64,000 nucleotides of DNA from Asterella californica (Eukaryota > Streptophyta > Marchantiopsida > Marchantiales > Aytoniaceae). Location of the stretch: the NCBI GenBank assembly GCA_036924285.1, contig JAYKYS010000016.1:7440001-7504000 (forward strand), written 5' to 3'. This document shows, in pieces, positions 22,501-34,570 of the stretch. The notes under the pieces were generated by a model, which was given only the letters and a program-made list of their open reading frames with translations, was not told the DNA's origin and did no database searches. The first letter of the stretch is position 1, and every line of letters starts with the position of its first letter. A program made the position numbers and the translations under genes.

Positions 22501-23301
22501 ATTGATGCAAAAGAAGATTCCACCATCCAAGGCTAATATAATATACATAAAAATATGAACTTCTGGAGAACTATTGTCCGTTTGTTATTACTGGAAAATA
22601 CATAAGTGTTATGAGAAAAATCTATATTAATTTGATGAGAAAGATCAAACTAGGTTTAAATATTAAATATTGAGCAGACGTGGGGACAGAAGAAGATCCC
22701 GACATAATTCATAGGGGAAGAGAAGACAGAAGCAATTCCGATAGTATAATTGTGAAAGGCTATAAGCAAAAAACCAAGCAGTTAATGAAGTATCTTAATT
22801 TTTACCTAAAAGGTTAGGTAAATAACTTGGAAGAGGGTGAATAATATACCTGAGTAGTTATGGTTTTCTGGTCCTTTGTCATCAACAGACCAACTGAATC
22901 ATCCCACAGCAAGCCTCATGCTATGGGATGAGCAGATGAATATCATACAAAAGTGCAAAAATCTGTTAATCTTTCGAAAGATTCGGAAATGCCTTCTATA
23001 CATGCTTGGCTGAACGGTAGAATGAGCAATGCATTATCAAAAAGGCCATAAGATTGGAATACTGTAAGGGAGTGCGAGAAAGAGAAAGGAGTGCTGCAAG
23101 TACCTGATGGACATCTTCTCTGATGAGTTGCCGTTTTCCAATCAATACTACATTCATCGATCGACGCTTCTAACGAGTCATTTTGTCACTTCACTTTTCT
23201 CTCCATCTTCCTTTCCCCTTTTCTGTTGGTTGAGTCCGCAGAAAAGAAAGCAATTAGGAAAAGTGACAAAGTTAATTGTTGATAAGAGTTATGTAGTTAA
23301 G
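19506..23301. other. AT-rich spacer without a recognised gene
   Basis: No coding region I can support. It holds a very AT-rich patch (20580-20690, ttttatatttta runs), a 40-odd-base tandem duplication (agaatatgtagatgttaagttc at about 21181 and agaatatttagatgttaagttc at about 21222), and the perfect palindrome catacaaaagcttttgtatg (about 21392-21411). 22555-22640 is related to 28286-28370. Confidence 0.4.
22555..22640. repeat. Dispersed repeat, copy 1
   Basis: Text gaacttctggagaactattg...tttgttattactgg...ataagtgttatgagaaaaatct aligns with gaacttctgggaactcttg...tttgttattatcg...ataagtgttaagcaaaaatct at about 28286-28370. Family unknown. Confidence 0.5.
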
Positions 23302-23313
23302 GTATTGAATGAA

Positions 23314-23670
23314 AGAAATTTGCTTGATCACACCCCCAGTAGGTTCCTTGAGCTTGATCACACCCCTCTTACGATCACAATGTCTGGCTTGATCACACCC
23401 CTGACTGGCTGGTTTGTGATGTTATTCACATGTGAGACTGCACATATTAAATTTCCGAGAATGTATAGTCTAACTATTTTGAATAATGTTAAATATTTTG
23501 AATTACAATGATATTTAGTCAAGGTTGGAAGTACTAAAATGATGAACCAAAAGATAAAATGACTGGTTCTACTGTCAATAACCCGTCAGGGTATGATCAA
23601 GCTTAAGGAACCTAAGAGGGGTATGATCAAGCTCAAGGAACCTACTGGGGGTGTGATCAAGCAAATTTCT
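23314..23670. mobile_element. 357-bp foldback element with 12-bp target duplication
   Basis: The outermost bases are perfect inverted repeats (AGAAATTTGCTTGATC at 23314 and its complement ending at 23670), and inverted identity continues for about 56-60 bases with one or two differences. The direct repeat GTATTGAATGAA flanks it exactly at 23302-23313 and 23671-23682, a perfect 12-bp target duplication. Inside the left arm GCTTGATCACACCCC recurs three times (about 23322, 23353, 23389), and related forms recur in the right arm. There is no coding capacity, so it is a MITE-like element moved by some other transposase; Mutator-like enzymes make duplications of about 9-11 bases and are the nearest fit. 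Confidence 0.85.
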
Positions 23671-23682
23671 GTATTGAATGAA

Positions 23683-24828
23683 CTATGTTTACAATGTTTC
23701 ATAACACAACAGACTAATCACTTGTTAATAAATCACCTGGCGTTGTGTTGAATTACCACGATTCTTGACATATATATGAAGCTGGCGATGCTGTTTTGAC
23801 GGTCCACCGCTTTCGTTCTTAAAGCTTCCATAGTAAGGGAGTCATTTATATGTTGCCTTTGATTTTAGACCCTGCGCTGATTGAAGTTGTCCATAACTAC
23901 GTCAGTCCGTAACTACGTAATTCGAGGGGGCATACGTTCCAATATAGTTTTCACTCTTCGCTCCCTCATACGTAATTCTCAACCCACAGCAAGTATTAAC
24001 TGTATTAAGTTTTCAATTAAGAAGAACTCTCCATATGAATAATTGGTGTACACAACATGTCTGAACAATCATCTTAATACTCATTTGACTGTTAACTCAT
24101 ATTTCATGAACTTTGTTCATCGCCCATTCCAAGAATTTCTGAACCAAGAAAACACCATTGTGAAGTACCTAAATAAAGTGAAAACGTACTTTTTCCAAAA
24201 TATGCATTTTCCAAGCTGAGCTTTCCATTATGAGGATATCAAATTTCTCCTCATTCTTCGAAATGCTTCAAGACTGTAACATCAATCTTAAATTACTAGA
24301 TATCCATGGACTGATTTCAGACACCAATGGCCACATTAGGGACACCTCAAGTGTAATGACATCCATCAGAACGCTTTCATACACCAATGGACTCTAGATG
24401 CGTTATTAGGTCCGCTTGAAGAGTACTTATTTCTAACATATGATACAACCTGCTTGATATAGTCACCCACACCAAATTATAGCATGCCTGGTTAAGCCCA
24501 TCTTCATAGGAAATAAGTAGATAAATTCCCTAACAACAACCTCCCACGCAAGTTCGAACTTCAATTTCATCACATAATAGGTTCTGATCACTACTAAACT
24601 CCATATCCTCATACCTGAACATTCAAGAGCACCTTCTGGACAATCTATAAACCTGCAGATCTGTTCAATCAATTGGAAAACCCTGTATAAGTAATGCTGA
24701 AGTTGCCTCTATAGATAGATTTTACACAGTTGAAAGAAAGTTACATTGTGTCGCTGTCTGGAATTCTAATGAAAACTGCACCTGCAGTCTAGAGTCCATT
24801 CATGGTAGAAACCCTTCATCTCAAATTC
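23683..24828. other. Spacer downstream of the SKP1-like gene
   Basis: No gene recognised. It may include the 3' untranslated region of the minus-strand SKP1-like gene that ends at 24829. Confidence 0.35.
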
Positions 24829-25404
24829 TCAAGACTGGGGACTTTGATATGGCCGTGGTGGACTTGTCTGGACAGCTTTACATTTTCTGGCCTCTTGGGC
24901 CAGCCAAGCTTCAACCTCTCTGGCCTCTCTCCTCTGCTTGAGGAAGGTCCACACGACCTCCCAGTAAGTGAGGTACTCTAAGCCAACGGTTTTAGCTGCT
25001 ACCACGCCCCATGGTTTTCGTTGTGTGGCATGGTTGCAACTCAGCTCCAAAAGGCTTTCAATTTGCAAGTAGGCAGCAGCCAAAACTAAATTATTGAACA
25101 TTCGGTCATCCAGCGAGGAGAACATTTCATATCCCCATGTTTCATGTGAGGATGGTGCGGAGGCCTTCTTCTTGTCAACGCTGTACTTACAGTAGCTGAG
25201 AACCTTCCCCAATGTTTCACTTTGAACGTTCAGAATGGGTATATACGCCGCATGCAAATATTCCTCGGTAAAGACTTTCATATAATATGCAAGTAGACAA
25301 GATTCAGCAGCTATATCCCTCTCCACCTCCACAAGCTCATCGAGGTCTGAGGCCTTTAACTTCAGCGTAAACTTGATCAAGCTATCACGAGCTGGATCCA
25401 CCAT
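24829..25404 (-). CDS. SKP1-like protein, divergent
   Basis: 191 codons, uninterrupted. The start ATG at 25404 is in good context (gtcaaaATGG). SKP1 is the adaptor that links cullin to F-box proteins in SCF ubiquitin ligases. The N-terminal BTB/POZ-like fold is seen in FTLKLKASDLDELVEVERDIAAES (about residues 12-35), IPILNVQSETLGKVLSYCKYSV (55-76) and NNLVLAAAYLQIESLLELSC (104-123), matching the family's IPLPNV...KVIEYC and LILAANYLNIKSLLDL blocks. The usual end, with the EIRKTFNI segment and the final WAFE that contacts F-box proteins, is missing. In its place is a charged helix-like stretch (TFLKQRREAREVEAWLAQEARKCK) and a Ser/Pro tail. It could be a specialised adaptor or a gene losing function. 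No intron is evident. Confidence 0.75.
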   Translation of the reverse strand: MVDPARDSLIKFTLKLKASDLDELVEVERDIAAESCLLAYYMKVFTEEYLHAAYIPILNVQSETLGKVLSYCKYSVDKKKASAPSSHETWGYEMFSSLDDRMFNNLVLAAAYLQIESLLELSCNHATQRKPWGVVAAKTVGLEYLTYWEVVWTFLKQRREAREVEAWLAQEARKCKAVQTSPPRPYQSPQS

Positions 25405-28285
25405 TTTGACTGGTGCGCCCAGTTCCTCCTAGCTAGAAAGACCTGGTCCAGTCGAGAAAAATTATCACAAAATATTACATCAAGCCTTCAAACAAGCGGA
25501 TCAAACAAGTGCTAGGAGGAATCACCATATGTAAATGACAAACTAAAAGACCTTTACCTATTTATCAATATACGACAGAGTCATGACAATGATACCTTCC
25601 GATGTGCATACGTTCAAAGGTTCAAAGTAACCATAAACACCCACCTGGTCCAAAGTTCATGCCGGAAAACATGAGAAAGCTATTTGGCAAGCGCGTGGTC
25701 TTGAGGAACGATCAGCATATCACATGTGAACACGAGAATGAGGACGAACAAAAGTTTCAAGTTTATAACTAATGAGGAAACACGATTCTCCGAGACTATC
25801 GCAGATACAATTCGGTCGCCTTGTTCGCGCGGATGCGAAGCCTTGCTTGGGAAGTTCAGTCAACAACAATAAATACGATCTCAAAAACTTTAGATGAACT
25901 CTATGCACCAAGAGACAGTTTACCACTTGACCACAGACGTATAATCAGCAAGCCGCAACTAAAGCATGCAAGGAGAGACTCAAACAGGGACGTCGAGCAC
26001 AGCTCAGCTCCTCTTTGATCGAAGTTCATCAACACCTTGCTTCCTGTAATGTCTTGTAGACGATTCTTCTGTTAGGTTATAGTGAAGGAAAGGTTGGGCA
26101 TTCAAACTGACGGCTGAATAGGGTTACGTATTTGATCACGCCTTAGACTACGCTTTGTGATTGTTCTCTAACACATATGTAACATCATCAGTTATCCAGG
26201 TCCAAAGAGAATTGACCCTCAAGTCAAGTTTCAAATTAAAGAGAAGTTTTACTTTGACTAGGAAGTAACTAACGGATTACAGTGTGGTGAAGAGATGACA
26301 GTTTAGCCTGCGGTGAAGTACCACGATTCGTTCTTACTGGCACGTGTCAGTTATCTGTTCGCATTTGCTTCTTGGCAATCGTTAGGTTGGCAATCCGGAT
26401 GTCATATTATGCAGTCAATGGGAGAAATGAAAATGTATGAACTACACAGCATATATATTTAATTAATCACTGGATGTTCCCTACCACTTATTGATTTTGA
26501 TTCCTGCTTGGTGCAAGTTTGTAGTTCCTTTCTCAATTTTTCCTTTACGTGATACACTTTAGGGTCCAAGAACTTTTTCAATGTACTGTCATAAAAGAGA
26601 TGTCAAACTCTCATAATAAGAGTATGATACATACAGGTAAAAAGTAATTGGTTCTGAAAATCTACAACCAAGCTTCTTTCAGTCCAAACCCTAATTCTGT
26701 CACTCAAACCAGTAAGCATTCCAAACTCAAATTCACTACTTCAAGTATTAGCAACAGGGTAGGAAACTAACCTCATGTTCTCATGATTTCGCGGTGGTTG
26801 AGTTAGGCTGGTTGTATTCCGATGACATGTTTCTGCACCTACCCACCTATTATTGCCTATCTAAGGAGCTATCTACTTTCGGGGCTTCCACATCATCGCA
26901 TGCCAGTTTCTACATAGTTTTACAAATACATTATTACTAAGAGTTTTTAAGTTCAAATAAATCTTAATACTACCATAATAAAATAAAGGGTTTTTTAACT
27001 TGATGGGTGAGTAAATACTCAAGGCGGTCTGGCAGTTTGCAATTAAATGAATCCTATTTCCTAGACATGTGATATTTTAACTAAGGACTAGTCTACCTTA
27101 GACGACTCTTGAACGTTATTTTATCTCAATAAAATTTTATTATAAATAAACCAATCAATTCTGGATTTTATTACCCAGTTGATTATTTGTCAAAGGTAAA
27201 TAGTGCAATTCTCCTGAATTTCTTTTCTCTTTATCCATGATAATATGCATGCTCGATCCACTTCAAGGAACTTTGCTCTCTGTATGATATCAGAAAAAAA
27301 TATGTATGGTAATCGTATCTTAAATTTATAGAATATTTTAAGTCTTCTTTCATTGTTATAGATTAGCTGGACCTACAGTTGTGAGAAGAGTCCGACTTAA
27401 CCCATAAGTGGAAGGAATCCAGAGGTTCTTTTGAGAATATAAGTGAGGCAGCATGTCAACCTCGCAATCACCTGTGTATATTCTTTTCTTCCAAACTTGA
27501 AAGAGGTGAATAATATGCATAGGTGTCTCATTTTTGGACCAAATTAAAGTGATAATCAACAGCTTTAATCCAGTAAACATAGATAAAGAAAGACCGTGTA
27601 TTACTTATGAGGTCTTCTCGTAAATCTATATCAGCTCTCCCACTTGGTATGGAGAGGAGAGATAGCGTCAAAAATATTTTTTCGTGGAAAGGTTGAGTTT
27701 TTGATAATTATCCATGCGTCACCTATATATGTGTATTCATCTCCATTTATCAGTTGTTCTCCGATTTAGTAATTTTAAATCCATCTGCATAGCTAACCTT
27801 CGATTCTACTCAAGTGAGAAAAAGACAAAAAGGGGAAGAGAAAGTGTGATATTTTTTGTGATTTCTAGGCACATATACTTTCAATTTGAAACCCAGGTGC
27901 ACTATATATATACTTGTAAACAGGAGAATTTCATTCTACAGATGGGCTGGCCAAGACAACAGAATCTAACATTTAATTTAATTTAACTTGCATCTAAATT
28001 TACTTTTGTTGATAAGATTTCTTTGCAAGAGCCAAATTTGTTGAAATTAAGATTTAAATCAAAGGTCTCTCATAACTTTACACTATGTGATTAATTAGCA
28101 TCTATTGAAAAATATTGAAAGATAGTGTCATAGTGTCTTTTTTTCCCACATGTTATACAGAAAGATTCAAGGTGATATTGGAAGACAAATGAATTCAATG
28201 AATTCCATGTTTGGAAGGAAAGAAAACGTGACAAAAATAACACTTAGAAATAACATAATTCATAAGGAAAAAATAATATGCATAC
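25405..28285. other. Spacer upstream of the SKP1-like gene
   Basis: No coding region supported. The part next to the gene (25405-25500) may be its 5' leader and promoter, but no clear TATA box or other site stands out. Confidence 0.35.
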
Positions 28286-28370
28286 AAGATGAACTTCTGG
28301 GAACTCTTGCTTGTTTGTTATTATCGATAAAATATATATAAGTGTTAAGCAAAAATCTTATATCAAGTTG
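28286..28370. repeat. Dispersed repeat, copy 2
   Basis: Diverged copy of 22555-22640, in the same orientation. Confidence 0.5.
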
Positions 28371-28890
28371 ATAAGAAAAATTAAAAATTTTATAAGTATC
28401 AACTATTAATCTAAACCTCAAAATACAAAAAGATCCGGACGTAAACCATAAGGGTAGCAGTGACAGACATGCTCCCAAAAGTACATAAGCAAGCTGTTGA
28501 TCGCCACTAATAGGTAATAAATTAATCTCCTGCATATTTGCCTCCATTGGAAGATGGAGAATGTGAAGAACCATACATTTGGAAAAGATAATATGCATTT
28601 CTTTGAGGAAAATATTGTACTCCTCAAAAAATGGATGATACACCAAACTAAAATAAATATCCTTCAAATAAGCATAAGAAGCTTGAATGTACCAATGGTT
28701 AATCCCTTACGGTAGTTCCACATTCTAATATGTCTAGAACTGAAACATGAAAGTGAGTATGATTTAACTTACGGTAGTTGCTTGGTGAATTTCTGCACCT
28801 CTTCTCGGTTTATCTTTTGTTTTTCTCGTCGTTGTTACTACACTGTATATTCACTTCATGGACACTTCGAAGTGTACATGAGGTTTAATA

Positions 28891-29360
28891 TATGTTCTAA
28901 CCCTTCCGGCGAGAAGGGTTAAGAACATAATTAATATCCTCGTTAAATGACGCGTATTGAGAATCTCAGTCCTGGACTTATATCCTCGGAACGCATCAGC
29001 CTGCTCTTCACTTATGGTTTCTATCCGGATCAGTTAGCTACTTCGAGAAGGGTTAACATATAATATTTATAAATAAATTAAAATTTTTTTAACTTATTAC
29101 TATATACTTTTATAACACTTACCTACTTTCTGGTAACAGAAAACTGAATTCAATCCCAGAGTGATGTGTATTGAGATGGTCAGTCGCGGACTTATACCCC
29201 CATGAACGCATCAGCTTGCTCTTCACTTATGGGTTCTATCTGGATTAGTTAACTACTCCGAGATGAATTAACATATAATATTTATAAATAAATTTAATTT
29301 TTATTATAGCTTATTAGTATATATTTTTATAACACTTACACGCTTTCTGATAAGAGAAAA
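28891..29360. repeat. Hairpin-headed dispersed repeat with tandem duplication
   Basis: Begins with an imperfect hairpin, TATGTTCTAACCCTTC, loop cggcga, GAAGGGTTAAGAACATA (28891-28929). Two tandem units of about 200 bases follow (about 28952-29150 and 29165-29360), each with acgcatcagc[ct]tgctcttcacttatgg and ttaacatataatatttataaat. The hairpin and following ataattaa recur at 29635-29675 and 60637-60680. Origin unknown; a non-autonomous DNA transposon is possible. Confidence 0.6.
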
Positions 29361-29634
29361 TGAAATTCACTGTACAAGGCTGTGGGGAAGAATATTGACA
29401 AGCAAGCATATCACCTTACTTACGAGCCGAAATGGCTGAGAAAGAAGGCAAGAGTGCAAATTAGTTAAATTAGTATTAATATATTCATTTTTTAGTGTCC
29501 AGTCAACTTTCCCTTACAAAAGAGAACCTTCTTTTTCTTTTTTGATTTAAGGTCAATGACAAGCTTCACTTCAGTGCTTGTTTTAAACTCTAGATCCATC
29601 TTGCCCAGTTCTTTCTAAGCATGCATATTTATCA

Positions 29635-29675
29635 CCTAATCCTTCCAGCGGGAAGAGTTAGGTCATAAATTAAAC
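29635..29675. repeat. Copy of the hairpin motif
   Basis: CCTAATCCTTCC, loop agc, GGGAAGAGTTAGG, then tcataaattaa. It matches the hairpin at 28891-28929 and 60637-60672 in structure and in the bases that follow. Confidence 0.6.
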
Positions 29676-29772
29676 CTGCAGTAATTATATGATGTTTTAT
29701 AATTGGATAGTGAGTTGTTTTTATTTATCCTCGAGCGTGGATTCACTTGTTTCCTTATAGGTTTACTCCTCT

Positions 29773-29832
29773 ACTTCTAGCATGTATGTAACACTTAACA
29801 AACATGCTAGAAGTGTTACATAGCATGTATGT
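29773..29832. repeat. Short inverted and direct repeat cluster
   Basis: ACTTCTAGCATGT (29773-29785) is the exact complement of ACATGCTAGAAGT (29802-29814). TAGCATGTATGT occurs directly at 29778-29789 and 29821-29832. It borders the copia remnant that starts near 29850. Confidence 0.7.
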
Positions 29833-29849
29833 TTCAAATGATCCTGGAA

Positions 29850-30862
29850 AATAAGTTCTCATAGTTATTGATAACTATGAAATCATCAAGATAGATGATG
29901 ATCACACTAATACGATCTCGTACTCTCAATAAATACAAGATAGAGTATGAACTACAGAGATGAAAACCAAGAGAACACAAGTAAGAATTGATCTTTGCAT
30001 GTTATGCTCTTGGTGCATGTTTCATACAATATAGAGCTTTTCATAACTTACACACACAAGAAAGAAACTTAAGATCCTCATAACCTGGAGGTTATTGCAT
30101 GTAGACCTCATCTTCAAGATCATCGTTAAGGAAGGCGTTCTTGAAATCCATCTGGTGCATCTTCTAATCTTTTTGAGTAGCAATTGCTATTGCGGTCGAA
30201 TAGTCATCATCTTCGCAACTAGAGCAAAAGTCTCTTCAAATTCCACTTAATGTTGCTCTCTTGACTACCAACCTGACCTTGTACGGACAAGCAATACAAT
30301 CCGAGTTGTGCTTGACCTTGAAGACATACCTGCAACCAGTTGCCTTCTTATCTCAAGTAAGTCCACAAACTCTCAAGTTTGTTGATGGTGTAGCGCAACA
30401 AGCTTAGCTTCCATAGCACTCACCCATTGGGCTTTGTGTATCGCCTCCTCAAGCGAACTAGATTCATGTTCCTGAAAAACATTACCATATATGCATGGTG
30501 TGCAACAAGAAAACCTTCATGTATATATCTACTCATTGGATGCTTTTGTAGTTCAGATCTGCGAGAGATAATCGGTGCACTAGTCACCTCCCCTTACAAC
30601 GGAAATGACATAGACGCCAAGGTCTAAGATAAAGTATCCAAGGGATGTGGAAGATCTGCATATCTGAACGAGCCAAACATGTCTTGTAATAGCACTCACT
30701 CGTCTTATGTAGAAACTACATTAGTCCCACTAGGCTGTGCTATGTGGACTCCAGCGTTAACAACAACTCTGTGTGCAATTGATCCTGATCTTGAATCAAT
30801 GATCTCTTGAGATCCTCCACTCAACGTACAATTATGGATATTACTATGGATTGACTCCTTGG
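29850..30862 (-). pseudogene. Ty1/copia reverse transcriptase remnant (copy C2)
   Basis: Minus-strand copia RT fragment. The catalytic box reads YLDD (29882-29893), and upstream parts include the region where copia RT has its W-x-x-A-M start (about 30400-30430). It aligns with 32000-32240 and 32340-32580 of the neighbouring copia copy. Stops are frequent. The match ends at 30862, where the LTR of copy C1 begins. Confidence 0.65.
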
Positions 30863-31093
30863 TGTAGAAAGATCGATACTTCTATGAAGACACTCCAAGA
30901 AGAGAGTGCGAGTAGACAAGAAAGTAAAATAGGAATAAGATGAGAGAGGCTTCGTTTCCCTATGTATATATAGTGGAGGTGAGTACAAAAGAAACCTTAA
31001 TGATGGGTTAGCCCTCTACTAACTATGCGTAATTATCTAAACCACTCGGGCTTATTAGTCGTCGATCTACTAGAGCTTGGGACTATATCAACA
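30863..31093 (-). repeat. 3' LTR of copia copy C1
   Basis: 231 bases beginning TGTTGATATAG at 31093 and ending TTTCTACA at 30863 on the minus strand. It contains a TATA-like CTATATATACATAG. The adjacent minus-strand CTTGAAGAAGATG (31094-31106) is a good polypurine tract, which fixes the orientation. The bases before it in copy C2 (CTTGG, 30858-30862) would be one copy of the target duplication. I find no 5' LTR. Confidence 0.65.
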
Positions 31094-32480
31094 CATCTTC
31101 TTCAAGTTCTACTCTACATCTTGTACTCCTAGACGATGTCTGAAAGCATCAAACTTGTCTCTAAGCAATGACTTAGAAAAGATATCGGCAACCTGATCTC
31201 ATGTGCTCACATAATTGAGCTCAATCTCTCTTGCAAGGACCTTCTCTCTACTGACATGATAGTGCATCTCAATGTGCTTTGTCCTAGCATGGAAAATAAG
31301 ATTACTAGCTAATTCATACTGCTAATGTTGTCAGTATATACAATGACAGGATATGTACATTCCACACAAATATCAGATAGCAGATATCGAAGCCAAATCA
31401 TTTCACATATTGTGTTCGTTGCTCCTCGATACTCTGCTTCTGTGGACGACAAAGCAACCGTAGGTTGTTTCTTAGAAGTCCAACTTATAGCAATACTTCC
31501 AAGTCCAAAAGCGTAACCTGACGTGGATCTCTCGTCGACACTCCAATCAACATCAGTGTAGTCATGTAACAACAATGGCCCACCGTATTGATAGTGAAGT
31601 CTGTACTACATCGAGAACTTCACGTAGCGGAGGATCCGCTTGACAACCTCCAAATGTGGTCTCCGTGATTATTGTATAAACTGAATGATCATACCGACGG
31701 CATAGCTCAAGTCTGGTCTGGTGATAGTCAAGTAGATAAGACTCCCAACCATCTATTTATACATGTGTGGATCATCAAGTAACTCATTATTCTCTGCTCA
31801 TAGCTTTATCCTTTGCTCTAATGATGTAGCAATGGATTTATAGTCAAGCATACCAAATCTCTCAAGCATACTGAGAGCATACTATCGTTGTACAAGCCAA
31901 ACATCATTCCCATCTCTAATGAATTTCATAGCAATGAAGTACTTGAGCTCTCCTAAGTCCATCATCTCGAACTCGAATTTCAAGTGATCTTTGATCTAGG
32001 AAATAAGCTCCTCATAGTTATTGATAATGATCAAGTCATCAACATAGATGGTTATCACAACAATCTAATCTCATATTTTTAATGAATACAAGGTAGAGTC
32101 TGAAATAGAAAGATGGGAACCAAGAGAGTGCAAGTAAGGAATTGATCTTTGCATACTATGCTCTTGGTGCCTGTTTCAGACCATAGAGGGTCTTTTGTAA
32201 CTTACACACACGAGAAGAGAACTTATGATCCTCATAACCTAGAGGTTATTGCATGTAGACCTCCTCCTCAAGATCGCCGTTGAGGAAGGTGTTTTTGAAG
32301 TCTATCTGATCCATCTTCCAACCTTTCTGAGTTTCTAAGACAAAGTATCCAAGAGATGTGGAAGATCCACATATGTGGACGAGTCAAACGTACGTTGTAA
32401 TAGCACTCGTTCGTCTTGTGTAGAAACTACACTAGTTCACTAGGTTGTGCTACGTGGACTACAACGTTAACAACAGCTCT
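31094..32480 (-). pseudogene. RT and RNase H of copia copy C1
   Basis: RNase H (31309-31575) is well kept: DYTDVDWSVDERSTSGYAF, AISWTSKKQPTVALSSTEAE and EMIWLRYLLSD are typical of Ty1/copia. Upstream the RT has the catalytic YVDD (32035-32046) and a block matching FLNGDLEEEVYM and LYGLKQ (about 32150-32300) in broken frames. The RT-RNase H order next to the 3' LTR is as expected for copia. Many stops and frameshifts make it inactive. Confidence 0.75.
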
Positions 32481-32599
32481 ATGTGAAACTGATTTTGATA
32501 TGAAATCAATGACTTCTCTAGATCCTCCACTCAATGTACAACTCTGAGATACTATAGTGGACTGACTCCTTGGTTCTACATTAGGTACAAAGATGACTA

Positions 32600-33530
32600 C
32601 GATAGGTGTAGGAGCAAACCAAGACTTTAGCTCATCAAAGACAACATCTCTATTGATACAAAACTACTTCGACGAAAGATTGAACATCTATATCTTTTTG
32701 TATCAGAAGCATATCCAAGCATATCCAAGCATCTTTCGGATCTAGTTTCTTACGTCTTTCATCAGATATGTGCACATAATAAATACATCCAAAAATATTA
32801 AGGAAAGAGTAATCAGGCTTACTGTCTGTGAAGATCTCCATCGGTGTCTAGTTGTGGACTGCCGTTGTAAGCATCTGATTCATCAGATACACCGCACATG
32901 AAACTGCTTCTCCAAACTATTTCTCCACCAACTTGCGAGAAGTTTGAAATGCAGACATTACTTCAGCAGAGGACTTGTTTCTCAACTAATAGATCCAAGT
33001 ATAACGCGAATGATCATCAATGAAGGACACAAATTACTAGAAACTGGTCATACTTGGCTGAGAAGCAATCCATACATCAGTGTGAACAAGCTCCAAGAGC
33101 TTGTTCGCTTTGTTACTTGATCCTTTAAAGGATTGTCTAGTTTGCTTGCCGAATTGACATGCTACACAGACTCAAGTGAGCTCAGTGGATTCTAATTTGG
33201 ACAGACCTATAACCAGGTCAGAACTAGGAAAGCTTTTCAGTCTCTAGAAGTTCACGTGCTCAATTCACTTGTGCTAGACATATCAGACACTATTGGATCA
33301 CTCTTTTTATACATGACAACATGTAACTTAGACGTAGAGACATTTGGTTTGAACAGCCTATCACTCTTACTACCTCGAGCTATGACAATGCTATTTCTAG
33401 TCAATGTGGGTACATGCAAGACATTCCATATATCAATGGAAGCAAGAATGTTGAAGCAAGAATTAATGTTGAAGCAAGAATGTCTAGCGAAATGGTACCT
33501 TTTTGCTGGATCTAGTGCTTGGTGTCATCG
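32600..33530 (-). pseudogene. Integrase of copia copy C1
   Basis: The zinc-binding tail and core start are readable as CVACQFGKQTRQSF and LLELVHTDVW (about 33060-33180), typical of copia, which puts integrase before RT. The core end is KPDYSFLNIFGCIYYVHISD (about 32755-32830). It is broken by stops throughout. Confidence 0.65.
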
Positions 33531-33599
33531 CTTGTCATCTTTTGCAAAAATATCTCCTTTTTCTACATCAATCATAAATTGAGGAGTCTCCACATGCTC

Positions 33600-34570
33600 G
33601 AGTGAATTAAACCACTCCCGATGAGATTTCATGTGATTGATGGCACCGGAGTCGGTCACTCAGTCAATCTGTGGCTTGAAAGCTGCATAACTTTGATGTG
33701 TTGTGATCAACAACTACTCCGAATAGACTTGCTCAGTTGCTGCATAGCCTTGCTAGTTGCTACTTCCTTGTTAGTTGTGTCGTATTGTCTTTGGTTGTTT
33801 TGTCGCTTGTAGCATTGATTTGCATTGTGGCCTTGCTTCTTGCAGTAGTTGCCAAAATCAAGTGCACGTTTCTGACTGTTGGAAGAACCAACCTGTTGTT
33901 GGTTCTACTGCTGTTGCGGTCCACGACCATGTCCACGACCAACACCTTTTCCACGACTCTTACCTCGAGATCATCCAGAACTTGCAAAATAGACAGATTC
34001 TTGCTGATCCATTGAAGTAGTACTCTCTAGTAGACGCACCCCTCTCCTAGCATCATAGGAACAAACTTATCAAACCGTGGAAGGGGTTCTCTGTTCAAAA
34101 TTGAATTAACAAACTGCTTGTACTCAGCAGTCTATCCCTGCAATGTGATCTCGATCAAGATAGTGAGATCAATCTCGACTTTGACAGAAGACAACTGATT
34201 TATGAGCTGTTTGACGTGGTTCACATAGTTGTTTATACACATCGATCCCTTCTTCACAATGTTAAACTACTTCAACAATTGCAGCTTCTACATCCCTGTT
34301 CTTGATTGAAACAGACGTGCGAGTGCATTTTAAGCTTTCTTGGACGTATCTACAATCTTGGATGTGATGGATCATCGATGTTGAAACCGTCAGCCCGATG
34401 TAGTGAATCTCCTAGTACGATCGCTTCTTCCATTCCTTGAATTTCACGTCAGAAGTAAGTTCAGACGCTTTCTCCTCCTCAGTGATAAGATCTCATAGAT
34501 CTTATCCCTGTAGGAAAGTCATCATCTAGAACTTCCACACTTGATAATGATTCTTGTCTAGTTTTAATGA
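33600..34570 (-). pseudogene. gag of copia copy C1
   Basis: Contains an Arg/Gly-rich run (RGRGRGRGP, about 33915-33950), a Gln/Asn-rich stretch, and a zinc knuckle NYCKKQGHNANQCYK (about 33800-33845). The first Cys of the CX2CX4HX4C knuckle is replaced by Gly, so zinc binding would be lost. Upstream gag is heavily decayed. 34570-35046 is AT-rich leader without an LTR; it ends abruptly at the methyltransferase remnant of element C. Confidence 0.55.

Noticed and set aside
23107..23511. 134-codon ORF overlapping the foldback element
   Set aside because: Its second half is the inverted repeat arm of the MITE, so it is a chance frame.
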